This document shows positions 21,052 to 36,854 of a DNA stretch of 41,378 nt, one piece after another. The notes beneath the pieces were generated by a model. The model searched no databases, was not told the DNA's origin, and was given only the letters and a program-made list of their open reading frames with translations. The stretch spans positions 1 to 41,378 of the forward strand of contig LT827107.1 of the NCBI GenBank assembly GCA_900169975.1, written 5' to 3'. A program made the translations under genes and the position numbers. The DNA is from Pseudoflavonifractor sp. Marseille-P3106 (lineage in GTDB: Bacteria; Bacillota; Clostridia; Oscillospirales; Oscillospiraceae). Each line of letters starts with the position of its first letter. Positions within the stretch are counted from its first letter, which is position 1.

Positions 21052-22131
21052 TCACGAAAATTCCACCGCGCTGCCGGTGGGCACGATACAGACATAGCTG
21101 CGCCCCTGTCCCAGGAGAAGGGGCCGACCATCCTCCGTTTGATAGCACAGCTGGCCGTCGGGCGCTTCTTTCTCCCAGCGGATGGGCACGGATCGGCCGC
21201 CGCAGGCAAACCACCCCTCGCCCCCCTCAAGATCCACGGTGATGCGGCCGTAAGCGTCCCCGGGAATATTGGAACAGCGGGTTCGAAGGATGAGAAGATT
21301 GGTGACCGCCACCTGTTCGCCGGTATTTCCGTCCACATAGGGCTTTCCATACTCAGAAACCAGATAGGTTCCGGTCTCCGGCTCATAAGTAAAGACTCCG
21401 GTCTTATACTGAGAAAAGGGAACCTTGACCTCAGCGGCCGTCCGTCCGCCCTTCGGTGTCCCGTCCTGGGAAAAGGACATTTCATAGGTGTAGCCGGAGG
21501 CATGCCGCTTTCGGAAGGCGTAACCGGGGAAGAGCGTGGTGATGGTCTCCCCGGAAGTGATGACGCTGTGCTCATAGCCCAGATTTCTTCTCCGCCAGGC
21601 GTCCCGCCAGAACAGGGTCCCCTCGTAGGGTCCGTTGACGCAGTCGAGGGCCGTGACGTTCCACGCCCGGATCTTGGCATAGGCATCCGGGCTCCCTCCG
21701 GCGTGGAGATAGACCGCATCATGTCCCAGTGCGAGCTCCAGATAATAGGGCCGGGAAGAGCGCACAGAGCCGATGTTCCCCACGCCCTCCACACTCTGAT
21801 AGATCCCCAGCATCCGGGTGATCCCGCCCTCGGCCAGCAACTCATAGATGATGTCGGCCCGGGAAACGCCGAGCTGGGGCAGGGCCCCCTTCAAATTGTT
21901 CAGCATAATGGCAATGGGACGATCCTCCGGGGTGCCGGACAGCAGCGGCAGCCCGGTCAGCGGGTTGATCGGCCCGTCATAGGGCGTAGGAGTTGGCTCC
22001 GGGGTGGGGGCTGCAGTGGGCACAGGCTCCGGACTCGGGTCAGGCGCAGGGGACCCCTCTGCCGTTCCGCCTCCGCAGCCCGAGAGCATCAGGGTCAGTA
22101 TCAGCATCAGGGTCAGCTTTTTCCGGGACAT
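21052..22131 (-). CDS. DUF3048 family lipoprotein (YerB-like)
   Basis: A 359-residue exported lipoprotein. The signal peptide has a lipobox LSGC (Cys19 after start [10 protein letters not shown]), followed by a Pro/Thr/Glu-rich spacer (about residues 25-55) that would lift the domain off the membrane. The DUF3048 domain follows ([31 protein letters not shown]). Function is unknown; Bacillus YerB is the named relative. ATG 22131 follows AAGGAGGGAT; the reading frame is open further upstream but without a ribosome site. Confidence 0.9.
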   Translation of the reverse strand: MSRKKLTLMLILTLMLSGCGGGTAEGSPAPDPSPEPVPTAAPTPEPTPTPYDGPINPLTGLPLLSGTPEDRPIAIMLNNLKGALPQLGVSRADIIYELLAEGGITRMLGIYQSVEGVGNIGSVRSSRPYYLELALGHDAVYLHAGGSPDAYAKIRAWNVTALDCVNGPYEGTLFWRDAWRRRNLGYEHSVITSGETITTLFPGYAFRKRHASGYTYEMSFSQDGTPKGGRTAAEVKVPFSQYKTGVFTYEPETGTYLVSEYGKPYVDGNTGEQVAVTNLLILRTRCSNIPGDAYGRITVDLEGGEGWFACGGRSVPIRWEKEAPDGQLCYQTEDGRPLLLGQGRSYVCIVPTGSAVEFS

Positions 22132-22218
22132 CCCGATCCCTCCTTTTGTTCCATCATACCCCGGCAGCCGCAGGACTGTCAAGGCGGACCATCCCCACCT
22201 GCCGAATCCATCCTCGTC

Positions 22219-22272
22219 AAAAAACAGCGCCCCCCTGCCTGGCCGCAGCTTGCGGTTCGGCAGGGGGGCGCC
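22219..22272 (-). terminator. rpoBC terminator
   Basis: GCGCCCCCCTGCC pairs with GGCAGGGGGGCGC (22271-22259 with 22239-22227) and is followed by TG and six U (22224-22219) on the minus strand. It lies 14 nt after the rpoC stop and is one of the strongest terminators in the window. Confidence 0.88.
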
Positions 22273-22285
22273 ATTTTAAAAACGC

Positions 22286-26083
<3,798 letters not shown>

Positions 26084-26101
26084 AGTCTCGTCCTCCCTTT
26101 C

Positions 26102-29800
<3,699 letters not shown>

Positions 29801-30074
29801 GTAGAAATCACACCTCGTTTTCTGTATTTTTGGCAGTCCGGGCTCCCCGCTGGGGCCCCCTTCTCCGCCGTCTGTCGCACTTTTTTCGTCAAATCGCACA
29901 ACCGTCGGCGCCTTTCATTTTTGAAACGCACGAGGCAGTTGTCATTTTGCGGCCCATTGGTCTTGCGCGCGGGCCCCGCCTGTGATAAACTGAATCCATC
30001 GTGGGAGGGTGGCAGAAAATGGTCTCCCGTGGATAGTAGCGTTTTAGTATACCATGTAAATAGCTGGAAGTCAA
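29801..30074 (-). promoter_or_regulatory. rpoBC promoter and about 240-nt leader
   Basis: TTGACT (30069-30074), a 17-nt spacer and TATACT (30046-30051, with an upstream TGG extended -10) form a strong promoter. The leader to rpoB is about 240 nt. It begins with a possible hairpin GGGAG/CTCCC (30028-30024 with 30007-30003) and has a G/C-rich segment near 29850 and 29975. No full intrinsic terminator or known riboswitch was recognised. A 36-codon frame (ATGGATTCAGTT...) exists but lacks a ribosome site and was not called. Confidence 0.72.
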
Positions 30075-30137
30075 CTGTAATTTTGTCTTTGATCTGGAGA
30101 AATCCAGATTTTTTTCATGTTCGGGGGGATTTCTGCC

Positions 30138-31478
30138 TTGAAAAAAGATCTGACGCGGCCCTGCGCCGTTTTGGGGCTCCTTCTGGCCGGTCTGGCCGCT
30201 CTGCGCTGCTTCACATTGCCGGGCAACACACTTTTGGGCCGTATCTTTCTCCCTCTGGCCCTGCTGGCTGTCGGGGCGCTGGCGGTGGTCCTTCTGGCGC
30301 GGACCGGATATAATCGCGACACCCTGGCCATCCTGCTGCTGCCCATCGGCCTGGCACTTTTTCTTCGGGCCTTCCTCCTCCCGCACTCCACCCTGGACTA
30401 TCAGGACTTTCTCTCCCAATGGGTGGAGCATTTCCGGCAAAACGGCGGTTTTGCCGCTTTGAAAGACCCTGTAGGCAACTACAATGTGCCCTATCTCTAT
30501 CTGCTGGCTCTGATCTCCTATCTGCCCATTCCCGATCTTCCGCTCATCAAGCTCTTCTCCATTCTCTTCGACGTACTGCTGGCCTGGGGCGGTCTTCGGC
30601 TGACCCGGCAGCTGGCGGGGGCAGGCGGAAAAGCGCCGCTTGTCTGCTTCTGCGTTCTGCTCCTTCTCCCCACCGTTGTCCTGAACGGAGCCTGCTGGGG
30701 CCAGTGCGATGCCGTCTACACCGCACTGTGCCTCCACGCGCTGGCCTGCGCGCTGGAGAAGCGGCCCAAGAGCTCTCTGGCCCTGCTGGCCCTGGCTTTC
30801 TCCTTCAAGCTCCAGGCAGTCTTTCTTCTCCCCCTCTGGTGCGCCCTGTGGTTTTCCGGGCGGGTCAAGTTCCGCCATTTGTTTGTCTTCCCCGGCGTCT
30901 TTTTCCTCTCCATGGTCCCCGCCCTGCTCCTGGGCAAGCCCGTGGGCGACATTTTGAGCATCTACCTCACCCAGGCGGGAGATCCCAGCCAGCACCGATA
31001 CCTCAACTTCAACTCTCCCTCCGTCTTCTCCCTTGTCCCCTACGGCATGGACGTGAATGCGGAGGCCGGCGCCCGAACAGGCATCCTGCTGGCGTTTTTG
31101 TTCACACTGGCCCTGCTGGCGGTCCTCTTTTTCCGGAAAAATGGTCTGTCCGACATGCAGCTTTTTCTCGCCGGAACCGCGCTCTGCCTGGGGATCCCTT
31201 TCTTCCTGCCCTATATGCACGAGCGATACTTCTTTCTGGGCGGCGTTCTCCTGGTAGTCCTGTCCTGCGTCTCTCCCCATTTTGCTCCTGCCGCGGCGGC
31301 GGCCGAGCTGGCCTCCCTGGGCGGTTATCACGCCTACCTGATGACCCGGTACGCCATGACCATTACCCTTCTTGGGGTCACCTGGGCCCAACTGGGAGAA
31401 GGCCTGCTGATGCTGGCGGCCCTGACTGCCACGGTGGTCCGCCTGTTCGACAGTTTATTCGGCGCCCCGGTCGATTAA
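30138..31478 (+). CDS. Gpi18-like multi-membrane glycosyltransferase
   Basis: A 446-residue integral membrane protein with about ten hydrophobic segments, in the Gpi18/GT-C-type lipid-linked mannosyltransferase group (COG5542-like). Visible motifs: an early loop LDYQDFLSQWVEHF with acidic residues, GACWGQCDAVYTA, SFKLQA and PYMHERYFF near residue 360. Such enzymes transfer sugars from polyprenyl-phosphate carriers outside the membrane; donor and acceptor are unknown. TTG 30138 is preferred (MKKDLTRP) because GGGGGGA lies 8 nt upstream; the in-frame ATG 30117 has no ribosome site. It is divergent from rpoB and convergent with a second glycosyltransferase. Confidence 0.78.
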   Translation: MKKDLTRPCAVLGLLLAGLAALRCFTLPGNTLLGRIFLPLALLAVGALAVVLLARTGYNRDTLAILLLPIGLALFLRAFLLPHSTLDYQDFLSQWVEHFRQNGGFAALKDPVGNYNVPYLYLLALISYLPIPDLPLIKLFSILFDVLLAWGGLRLTRQLAGAGGKAPLVCFCVLLLLPTVVLNGACWGQCDAVYTALCLHALACALEKRPKSSLALLALAFSFKLQAVFLLPLWCALWFSGRVKFRHLFVFPGVFFLSMVPALLLGKPVGDILSIYLTQAGDPSQHRYLNFNSPSVFSLVPYGMDVNAEAGARTGILLAFLFTLALLAVLFFRKNGLSDMQLFLAGTALCLGIPFFLPYMHERYFFLGGVLLVVLSCVSPHFAPAAAAAELASLGGYHAYLMTRYAMTITLLGVTWAQLGEGLLMLAALTATVVRLFDSLFGAPVD

Positions 31479-31493
31479 ACGATCCCGGCCGCA

Positions 31494-31529
31494 AAAACCC
31501 CCTGGCTCCACATTGGAGTCAGGGGGTTT
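31494..31529. terminator. Bidirectional terminator between two glycosyltransferase genes
   Basis: AAACCCCCTG(G)CTCCA pairs with TGGAG(T)CAGGGGGTTT around CAT. T-rich tails occur on both strands, so both convergent genes can use it. Confidence 0.8.
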
Positions 31530-31533
31530 CCGT

Positions 31534-32814
31534 TTACATCACCTGTCCCCAGCAGAGATACCGGTACAGGAATATCGCCTGCAAAACAGCCATCCCGGCC
31601 AGCAGAACGGCCGTCCGCCCAGGCTTGTCCTCCAGCTCGTCGGCGGCAAACAGGAAGCAGGGCACCGCGCAGGAGAGATACCGTCCCGCGCTGAGCAGCC
31701 AAGACAGGCAATAGCTGAGAATAAAATAGACAAAGCCATACAGCGTCAGCATACTGCGGTGCTTTTTCCAGCTTTTCCAAAGCAGCAGGGCAACGACAGG
31801 AAAAAGCACCAGCTCCGGGATCCACATTTCCCAGCGCGTGGAGAGTTTCGGCCAGGTCATCGCGTTCCTGGCCAGATAGACCAGCACCTCCGAAAACCAC
31901 TGAAATCCCTGGCTCCAGTGCTCCTGCATCCGGGTAAATGCAAATGCGTCCCCGGCAACAAAAAAATTAAGGGCCAGATAGACCAGACTGCCCAGCGCCG
32001 GGGCGCACAGCAGAGGAAGCTTTCTGCCCAGCACCCCAAACGCCTGACGCCGGGCCAAGCCGGTCCGGGCCAGCGGGCGGAGCTCACTGCCCAGCTCGGC
32101 CACCGCCGCCCCGATCAGGATCACGCCCTGCATCCGGGTCATGGCGGCCAGGATCCCCCATATCGCCGCCCTTCCCCACGCATGGCGCCGGATGGAATAG
32201 AGTCCCGCGGCGGTGGTGAGGAAAAACAGGCTCTCTGTCATAATGCCCCCAAAGAAAAAAGAAAAGGGGTAACATGCCAGCAGGAGCAGCGCCCGTCGGG
32301 CCGTCCGGGGGCCGTACTCCTCACAGCCCAGTCGATAGAGATACACGCACCCCCAGGCAAAGCAGAGGAAACTCACCGTCATCCCGGCCAGCGCGGCGTG
32401 TCCGAAAACAACGGTCAAAATCCGCATCAGCCAGACATACAGGGGAAAGAACACCAGGAAGAGCGGCTGTCCGCCTTCCAAATAGCCCCCATAGCCCAGC
32501 TCTGCCAGCTTGACATAGTGGGGCGCGTCCCACCGGCACCACAGCTCCGGAAGCTCGGCAAGGCCCAGCGCCGCCCCGGACCAGACGTTGTAGAGGACCA
32601 GGCTCCCCAGCGCCGCTGCACACCGAAAGAGCAGAGCCGCCAAAAAGACCTTCCCGAGCGTCATCCGGTCCGGCCTCTCTCCTCTCCGGGCGGGCAGCGG
32701 ATCGGAAAAAGGCGCCGGGACATCCGCACCACAGGAATCCAGCCACCGCAGCACCAAAGCCCCAGCAGCCAGCAAAAACGCAAGTGTGGCCGCAACATTC
32801 CACAAAAAAGTCAT
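31534..32814 (-). CDS. PIG-V/Gpi18-family membrane mannosyltransferase
   Basis: A 426-residue membrane protein with roughly ten hydrophobic segments. The luminal/extracellular motif CRWDAPHYVKLAELGY (about residue 92) matches the PIG-V/Gpi18 mannosyltransferase family, and YPFSFFFGGIMTESLFF and LSAGRYLSCAVPCF are further family-like segments. It presumably uses a polyprenyl-phosphate sugar donor to decorate an envelope glycan or lipid. It shares a terminator with the plus-strand relative at 30138-31478, which may act in the same pathway, though they are in separate transcripts. Confidence 0.82.
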   Translation of the reverse strand: MTFLWNVAATLAFLLAAGALVLRWLDSCGADVPAPFSDPLPARRGERPDRMTLGKVFLAALLFRCAAALGSLVLYNVWSGAALGLAELPELWCRWDAPHYVKLAELGYGGYLEGGQPLFLVFFPLYVWLMRILTVVFGHAALAGMTVSFLCFAWGCVYLYRLGCEEYGPRTARRALLLLACYPFSFFFGGIMTESLFFLTTAAGLYSIRRHAWGRAAIWGILAAMTRMQGVILIGAAVAELGSELRPLARTGLARRQAFGVLGRKLPLLCAPALGSLVYLALNFFVAGDAFAFTRMQEHWSQGFQWFSEVLVYLARNAMTWPKLSTRWEMWIPELVLFPVVALLLWKSWKKHRSMLTLYGFVYFILSYCLSWLLSAGRYLSCAVPCFLFAADELEDKPGRTAVLLAGMAVLQAIFLYRYLCWGQVM

Positions 32815-32897
32815 TCACATCTCTCCCATTTTGCTTCAGTATAGCGTTTCCAAAGGGGTTTGGCAAATTTTTCTTTCCTCTTTCTTCCTGTCAAGCG

Positions 32898-32926
32898 TTG
32901 ACACCCCGGTATCAATGTGTTACAAT
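32898..32926 (+). promoter_or_regulatory. Strong promoter of the 97-residue protein gene
   Basis: TTGACA (32898-32903), a 17-nt spacer and TACAAT (32921-32926) are near perfect. The start codon is 49 nt further on and follows a perfect AAAGGAGGT. Confidence 0.8.
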
Positions 32927-32974
32927 TCGGTTACAGCTTATAAAAAGTACGGCAACCGTCAAAGGAGGTATTCG

Positions 32975-33268
32975 ATGGCTGACAAAAACGAATTTCCCCT
33001 GGTCTACAAGGGCCATCCCCTTCGCAGGAAGGACAACTTAATTTATTACGGCAGCATGGCCGACAAGTATATTATCGCCCTGCAGATCCTCTCTTCCAAA
33101 AAGGAAGGCGACATGGATGTGTCCACCAGGGTCTCCGTTCAGCTCCAGCTCACCGACCCCGATCTGAAAAGCCGGGACCGGGTGGTCAAAAAGAGCGAAA
33201 AGGACAGTCTCTACGCCGCCATGGACGTGGGCTGCATCTGGTTGGAGCGCGCACTCTCCGGGAAATAA
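32975..33268 (+). CDS. Conserved small protein of unknown function (97 aa)
   Basis: A short cytoplasmic protein with no signal peptide, membrane segment or cysteine cluster. Residues 1-35 include PLVYKGHPLRRKDNLIYYG, then a beta-rich body (DMDVSTRVSVQLQLTD) and the ending CIWLERALSGK. It looks like a conserved Oscillospiraceae protein, but I do not recognise a named family. A consensus promoter and ribosome site imply high expression. It lies 46 nt before the NlpC/P60 gene and may share its transcript. Confidence 0.75.
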   Translation: MADKNEFPLVYKGHPLRRKDNLIYYGSMADKYIIALQILSSKKEGDMDVSTRVSVQLQLTDPDLKSRDRVVKKSEKDSLYAAMDVGCIWLERALSGK

Positions 33269-33314
33269 AATTCCCGTCAATACAAATGAAATGCTGAAAG
33301 GAAGGACGAGTCCC

Positions 33315-34226
33315 ATGCCTTTTTCCGGTAAATTTCTGCGTGCCGCCGTCATGACTGCCGCCCTGTCCACTCTGTGCATCGTAGGTGCTTCCGCTGCCAG
33401 CTTGGGCATCGGAACCGTCAACGCAGACGCCCTTCGCATGCGTGCCGAGGCCAGCACCGATTCCTCCATTCTCGCCACCGCCTCCAAGGGCACTTCCGTT
33501 GTCGTTTTGGAAGATGCCGGAAACGGCTGGTTCAAGGTGGACTATAAATCCGTCGAAGGCTATATGTCCGCATCCTATCTGGATGTCAGCACACAGGCCG
33601 ATGTGACCATCGGCTACGGCCTGGTCAAGACCGGCGGCGGCACCCTCAACGTGCGCACCGGCCCCAATACCGGCTACACCCATATCTTTACCCTCAATGA
33701 CGGTGATGTGGTCGAGATCACCGGCATCGATTCCGGTTGGTACAAGATTACATATAACGGCATGAACGGCTATGTCTCCAGCGACTTTATGGTCACCTGC
33801 AAGGACTCCGCCGGTTCCCGGGGAGACGGCACTGTTGCCGCCGCCTCGTCCAGCCTGGGCCAGCAGGTGGTGGATTATGCCAAGCAGTTTTTGGGCAGGC
33901 CCTATGTATGGGGCGGAAACGGCCCCAACAGTTTTGACTGCTCGGGCTTTACCAAGTATGTCTACTCCCATTTTGGCTACACGCTCAACCGTACGGCCAG
34001 CAGCCAGCTGAACAACGGCGTGTCCGTGGCCCGGGGCGAGTGGCAGCCCGGCGATCTTGTTTTCTTCTACAATGGCCGTGTTTCCACCCCTGTCTCCCAT
34101 GTGGGCATCTATGTGGGCAACGGTCAGTTCATCCACGCCTCCACCAACAGCTACGCTGTGCAGTATGACAGCCTGTACTCCAATTATTACAGCAACACCT
34201 ACGTCTACGCCAGACGGATCTTCTGA
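33315..34226 (+). CDS. Secreted SH3/NlpC-P60 peptidoglycan hydrolase
   Basis: A 303-residue exported cell-wall enzyme. Residues 1-28 form a signal peptide ending in ASAAS. Two bacterial SH3 domains follow (about 31-90, with ALRMRAEASTDSSI, and 95-160, with LNVRTGPNTGYT), then a short Ala/Ser linker and an NlpC/P60 catalytic domain (180-303). The active site is Cys209 (FDCSGF), His262 (SHVGIY) and His274 (FIHAS). It probably cleaves D-Glu-diamino acid bonds in stem peptides. ATG 33315 follows AAAGGAAGG. Confidence 0.93.
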   Translation: MPFSGKFLRAAVMTAALSTLCIVGASAASLGIGTVNADALRMRAEASTDSSILATASKGTSVVVLEDAGNGWFKVDYKSVEGYMSASYLDVSTQADVTIGYGLVKTGGGTLNVRTGPNTGYTHIFTLNDGDVVEITGIDSGWYKITYNGMNGYVSSDFMVTCKDSAGSRGDGTVAAASSSLGQQVVDYAKQFLGRPYVWGGNGPNSFDCSGFTKYVYSHFGYTLNRTASSQLNNGVSVARGEWQPGDLVFFYNGRVSTPVSHVGIYVGNGQFIHASTNSYAVQYDSLYSNYYSNTYVYARRIF

Positions 34227-34241
34227 TCTCCCGAATTTTAG

Positions 34242-34270
34242 AAAGCGCCGCCCTCCGGGGCGGCGCTTTT
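34242..34270 (+). terminator. Terminator of the NlpC/P60 gene
   Basis: GCGCCGCCC pairs with GGGCGGCGC around a TCCG-type loop and is followed by TTTTGCTTTT. It starts 16 nt after the stop codon. Confidence 0.85.
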
Positions 34271-34295
34271 GCTTTTATGTGCGTCTTTTCAGCGC

Positions 34296-34334
34296 AAAAA
34301 ATCCCGAACTGCTTTCAGCGGCTCGGGATTTTTT
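34296..34334. terminator. Bidirectional terminator upstream of the coiled-coil gene's 3' end
   Basis: AAAAAATCCCGA (34296-34307) and TCGGGATTTTTT (34323-34334) are perfect arms around a 15-nt loop, with U tracts on both strands. It serves the minus-strand gene ending at 34379. Confidence 0.85.
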
Positions 34335-34378
34335 ACGCTGCCGGTTTGATTTGCCTGCGCCCAACGCAATTCCGGACA

Positions 34379-34771
34379 TTACGCCTGGGGCGGCTCCTCG
34401 GGAGGGACTCCGTCGTCGTCAGCGTTCCCATCGTGGAACACAGGCTCCTCGGGCTTGACCTCAACGATCACCGGGTCCTCTTCAGGAGAGAGCCCATCCG
34501 ACTTCAAGTCCTCGATCCGCGCCTTGTTCTCCTCAATATTCACCTTGGCGGCAGTCACTTTTTCGCACAGAGCCGCATAGGCCGCCTCAGGGGCCATGCC
34601 CCGCTCGGCGTAGTAAAGCTTGCCCATTTCAATATATGCTTTCTTGATCTCATCCTCTTCGCTGGCGTTTGCCAGGTTCAGCTTGGCGATCTCAGCCAAC
34701 TGTTTGGACTTTGCCACGCCGGTCTGAGCAAGGTCAATTGCCTTGTCCTTAAACGCGTCAAAAAAAGCCAT
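34379..34771 (-). CDS. Helical/coiled-coil conserved protein (130 aa)
   Basis: Residues 1-90 are strongly helical (MAFFDAFKDKAIDLAQTG, then KQLAEIAKLNLANASEEDEI, YIEMGKLYYAERG, AAKVNIEENKARIEDLK); the rest is an acidic, Pro-rich tail (DDDGVPPEEPPQA). The N-terminus resembles a clostridial family in which a similar coiled coil precedes a zinc ribbon; here no cysteine ribbon is present, so the tail has replaced it. Function unknown. Start ATG follows GGGAGGGAAACTCT. Confidence 0.78.
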   Translation of the reverse strand: MAFFDAFKDKAIDLAQTGVAKSKQLAEIAKLNLANASEEDEIKKAYIEMGKLYYAERGMAPEAAYAALCEKVTAAKVNIEENKARIEDLKSDGLSPEEDPVIVEVKPEEPVFHDGNADDDGVPPEEPPQA

Positions 34772-34809
34772 AGAGTTTCCCTCCCGTTTCTTTTTGGATT
34801 TCTGAATTC

Positions 34810-34838
34810 ATTTTATGCTTTTTTCTGCTCCAACGCAA
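34810..34838 (-). promoter_or_regulatory. Promoter of the coiled-coil protein gene
   Basis: TTGCGT (34833-34838), a 17-nt spacer and TAAAAT (34810-34815) on the minus strand, 38 nt before the start codon. Confidence 0.5.
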
Positions 34839-34892
34839 TACCAAACGCCTGAAATTAAAAATCTCTTTACAATTTGAAGTCCGCCTTTCCGG

Positions 34893-34920
34893 CACCGCTT
34901 GCCTTGCGGCGCCATACGAT
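34893..34920 (+). promoter_or_regulatory. Possible mother-cell (SigK/SigE) promoter
   Basis: CACC (34893-34896), 16 nt and CATACGAT (34913-34920) resemble the SigK pattern AC-N16-CATAnnnTA with one mismatch at the end. No SigA promoter is evident before the Cys-rich gene at 34973. The match is short and could be accidental. Confidence 0.35.
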
Positions 34921-34972
34921 GAACCGGGCAGGTCTCACAGCCTGCTTAAACTGAGAATGGGAGTGGCAGCTT

Positions 34973-35776
34973 ATGACCCCTGAAACCTATCTGCAGCTTT
35001 ATCACAGCCAAAACCCCGCTTTATCAGACGCGCTCCGCGCCGGAACGGCGCCTGCCTGTCCTTTACCGGCAGAGAAGTTTCGTCCCTGCTCCCACCGCCC
35101 CGCCCCCCAGCCGTCCCAGGACTGCTGCTGCAAGCGTGCCATGGCAGAAGCCCTTCGGCTTCTCTGTGATCCTCTCCTGGCCGAGCTGGTGGACTTTAAC
35201 ACCTTTTTCTTCCTCACGGATTCCCTCACCGTTGGCGGCGCCTTGACCGTCCCCTCCCCGTCCACCACTCCGGCAGACAATATCGACAGCGCCGAAGCGT
35301 CCTTCCACCGCTTCTCCCCCTGCAACAACGACCTGCTGGAGATCGACGCAACCGCCTATTTTGCCACCCCGCTGGACGATGTGATCGCTCTGGAGGACGT
35401 AGACCAGCTCAGCATATGCGCTTTGAAGGCCGTGGCCTTTGACCTCATTGATCTGGAAGACACCGAAGAAAATTCCTCTGCCTACCGCCGGGCCATCCGG
35501 GCACTGCGCCGGACCCTGGATTCGGAGGGTGGGGACACTTCCGCCTGCGGCAGCTGTGCCGCCCACTGCGACACCCACGACTGCTGCTGCACCTCGGGGG
35601 TGCTCAACGAGCTCTCCGCCCGCAACCTCAGCCGGGTGGCAACCTTCACCGCAGGGCCGCTGGTCCTTCAAAATCTCTCCGTCCTCGGTTCCCTGGGCGG
35701 CGCCCTTCTACTGGGCAACGAGACTTTGCGCCGCTTCTATCTGGTCTGCGCGGAAACCATCGAGGCCCTGGGCTAA
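34973..35776 (+). CDS. Cysteine-rich protein of unknown function (267 aa)
   Basis: I do not recognise a named family. There are two Cys clusters, CCCKRAM near residue 51 and CGSCAAHCDTHDCCC near residue 190-205, separated by helical segments (ALRLLCDPLLAELVDFN) and a TFFFLTDSLTVGGAL stretch. There is no signal peptide. Together with a SigK-like promoter this layout would suit a spore-coat or morphogenetic protein, but that is speculation. ATG 34973 follows GGGAG by 9 nt. It ends 30 nt before the stop of the convergent radical SAM gene. Confidence 0.72.
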   Translation: MTPETYLQLYHSQNPALSDALRAGTAPACPLPAEKFRPCSHRPAPQPSQDCCCKRAMAEALRLLCDPLLAELVDFNTFFFLTDSLTVGGALTVPSPSTTPADNIDSAEASFHRFSPCNNDLLEIDATAYFATPLDDVIALEDVDQLSICALKAVAFDLIDLEDTEENSSAYRRAIRALRRTLDSEGGDTSACGSCAAHCDTHDCCCTSGVLNELSARNLSRVATFTAGPLVLQNLSVLGSLGGALLLGNETLRRFYLVCAETIEALG

Positions 35777-35806
35777 AAGCAAGCGGAGACGGCAGTGCCG
35801 TCCCCG

Positions 35807-36694
35807 CTACATATCAAAAAAGGTCAGCTGGCTGTCGGTATAAGGCCGTTTGGCCGCCGAAACGATATGCTTCATCTCATACAAAAGCCCCCGTTCCCGG
35901 CACCGCCCCGAAAACGTCTCCCACAGTGCTTTTCCCCATGGGCTGGGACAGCAATAGCGCGCCCCATACCGGCGTTCATATTTTTCCCGCAACCCAGGCC
36001 AAAGGCGGTCAAGCTGTTTATAATAATACCCCCTCTGCCGGTCTCGAAGGGTCATGCCAAACCCGGGATAGATGAATTTTGCCCCCGCATCCGCCGCTGC
36101 GTCCACCACATGCAGAACGTTCTCCTCACTGTCTTCCAGGAAGGGAAGCACAGGCATCAGAAGGACGCCGGAAAAGATCCCCTTTTGCGAGAGCCTTTCC
36201 ACTGCCCCAAGCCGCCGGGCCGGGGACGGTGCTCCCGGCTCGATCCGCGCCGCCAAGGCTTCCTCCACAGTTGTCACAGTCACCTTGCAGATCACCGGGG
36301 CCTGGGTCTGCAGGTCCGCGTAAAGCCCGGCATCCCGAAGGATCAAATCAGACTTGGTTGCCACAGCCACTCCGCAGCCGTACGCATGGAGGAGCATCAG
36401 CGCCCGGCGGGTCAACTCCAGCTCCCTCTCAAAGGGATTGTAGGGATCGGACATCGAGCCCATCCCCACCAGGACCGGCCTCGTCTTTCTCCGCAGCTCG
36501 TCCCGCAGCAGTTCCAAAGCACCAGCCTTCGCCCGGACGGTGTCGAAATCCTCGTTGTGGTAACACTCGCTGCGGTTGTCACAGTAAATGCAGCCGTGAC
36601 AGCACCCGCGATAAAGGTTCATGGTACAGTCGGTGCCAAACCACTGTGTGGATTTGTTCCGCACAAGAATCTGCCGGGCGGGCAAATACTCCAT
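35807..36694 (-). CDS. SPL-family radical SAM protein
   Basis: A 295-residue radical SAM enzyme related to spore photoproduct lyase-like COG1533 proteins. The [4Fe-4S] motif is Cys31-x3-Cys35-x2-Cys38 (CCHGCIYC). SMSDPYNPFE and KVTVTTVEE are further family-like stretches. Members of this branch often lack known substrates; it is not clearly a true spore photoproduct lyase. ATG 36694 lies 8 nt after AAGGAG, and an upstream in-frame start would add only seven residues. Confidence 0.85.
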   Translation of the reverse strand: MEYLPARQILVRNKSTQWFGTDCTMNLYRGCCHGCIYCDNRSECYHNEDFDTVRAKAGALELLRDELRRKTRPVLVGMGSMSDPYNPFERELELTRRALMLLHAYGCGVAVATKSDLILRDAGLYADLQTQAPVICKVTVTTVEEALAARIEPGAPSPARRLGAVERLSQKGIFSGVLLMPVLPFLEDSEENVLHVVDAAADAGAKFIYPGFGMTLRDRQRGYYYKQLDRLWPGLREKYERRYGARYCCPSPWGKALWETFSGRCRERGLLYEMKHIVSAAKRPYTDSQLTFFDM

Positions 36695-36854
36695 TTCTCT
36701 CACTCCTTCGTCCAATCATACCACGCGCAGACTTATTTCGCCACTCCCATCAAACTTCTTTTGGCAGCATTTGAATTCTTTTCTGTTTTTCTTTCCTTTT
36801 TCTCGTTAAAATGGTATGATAATAAAAACCACATGCAAGTAAGGAGGCCTCCTC

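Noticed and set aside
29889-31391. Minus-strand 500-codon frame over the glycosyltransferase
   Set aside because: Gln/Gly/Glu-rich shadow of a plus-strand membrane protein gene. Only the first part of the rpoB leader is real transcript.
35807-36694. True spore photoproduct lyase (splB)
   Set aside because: The radical SAM motif fits the wider COG1533 group, but the protein is shorter than typical SplB and I cannot identify the conserved hydrogen-donor cysteine.
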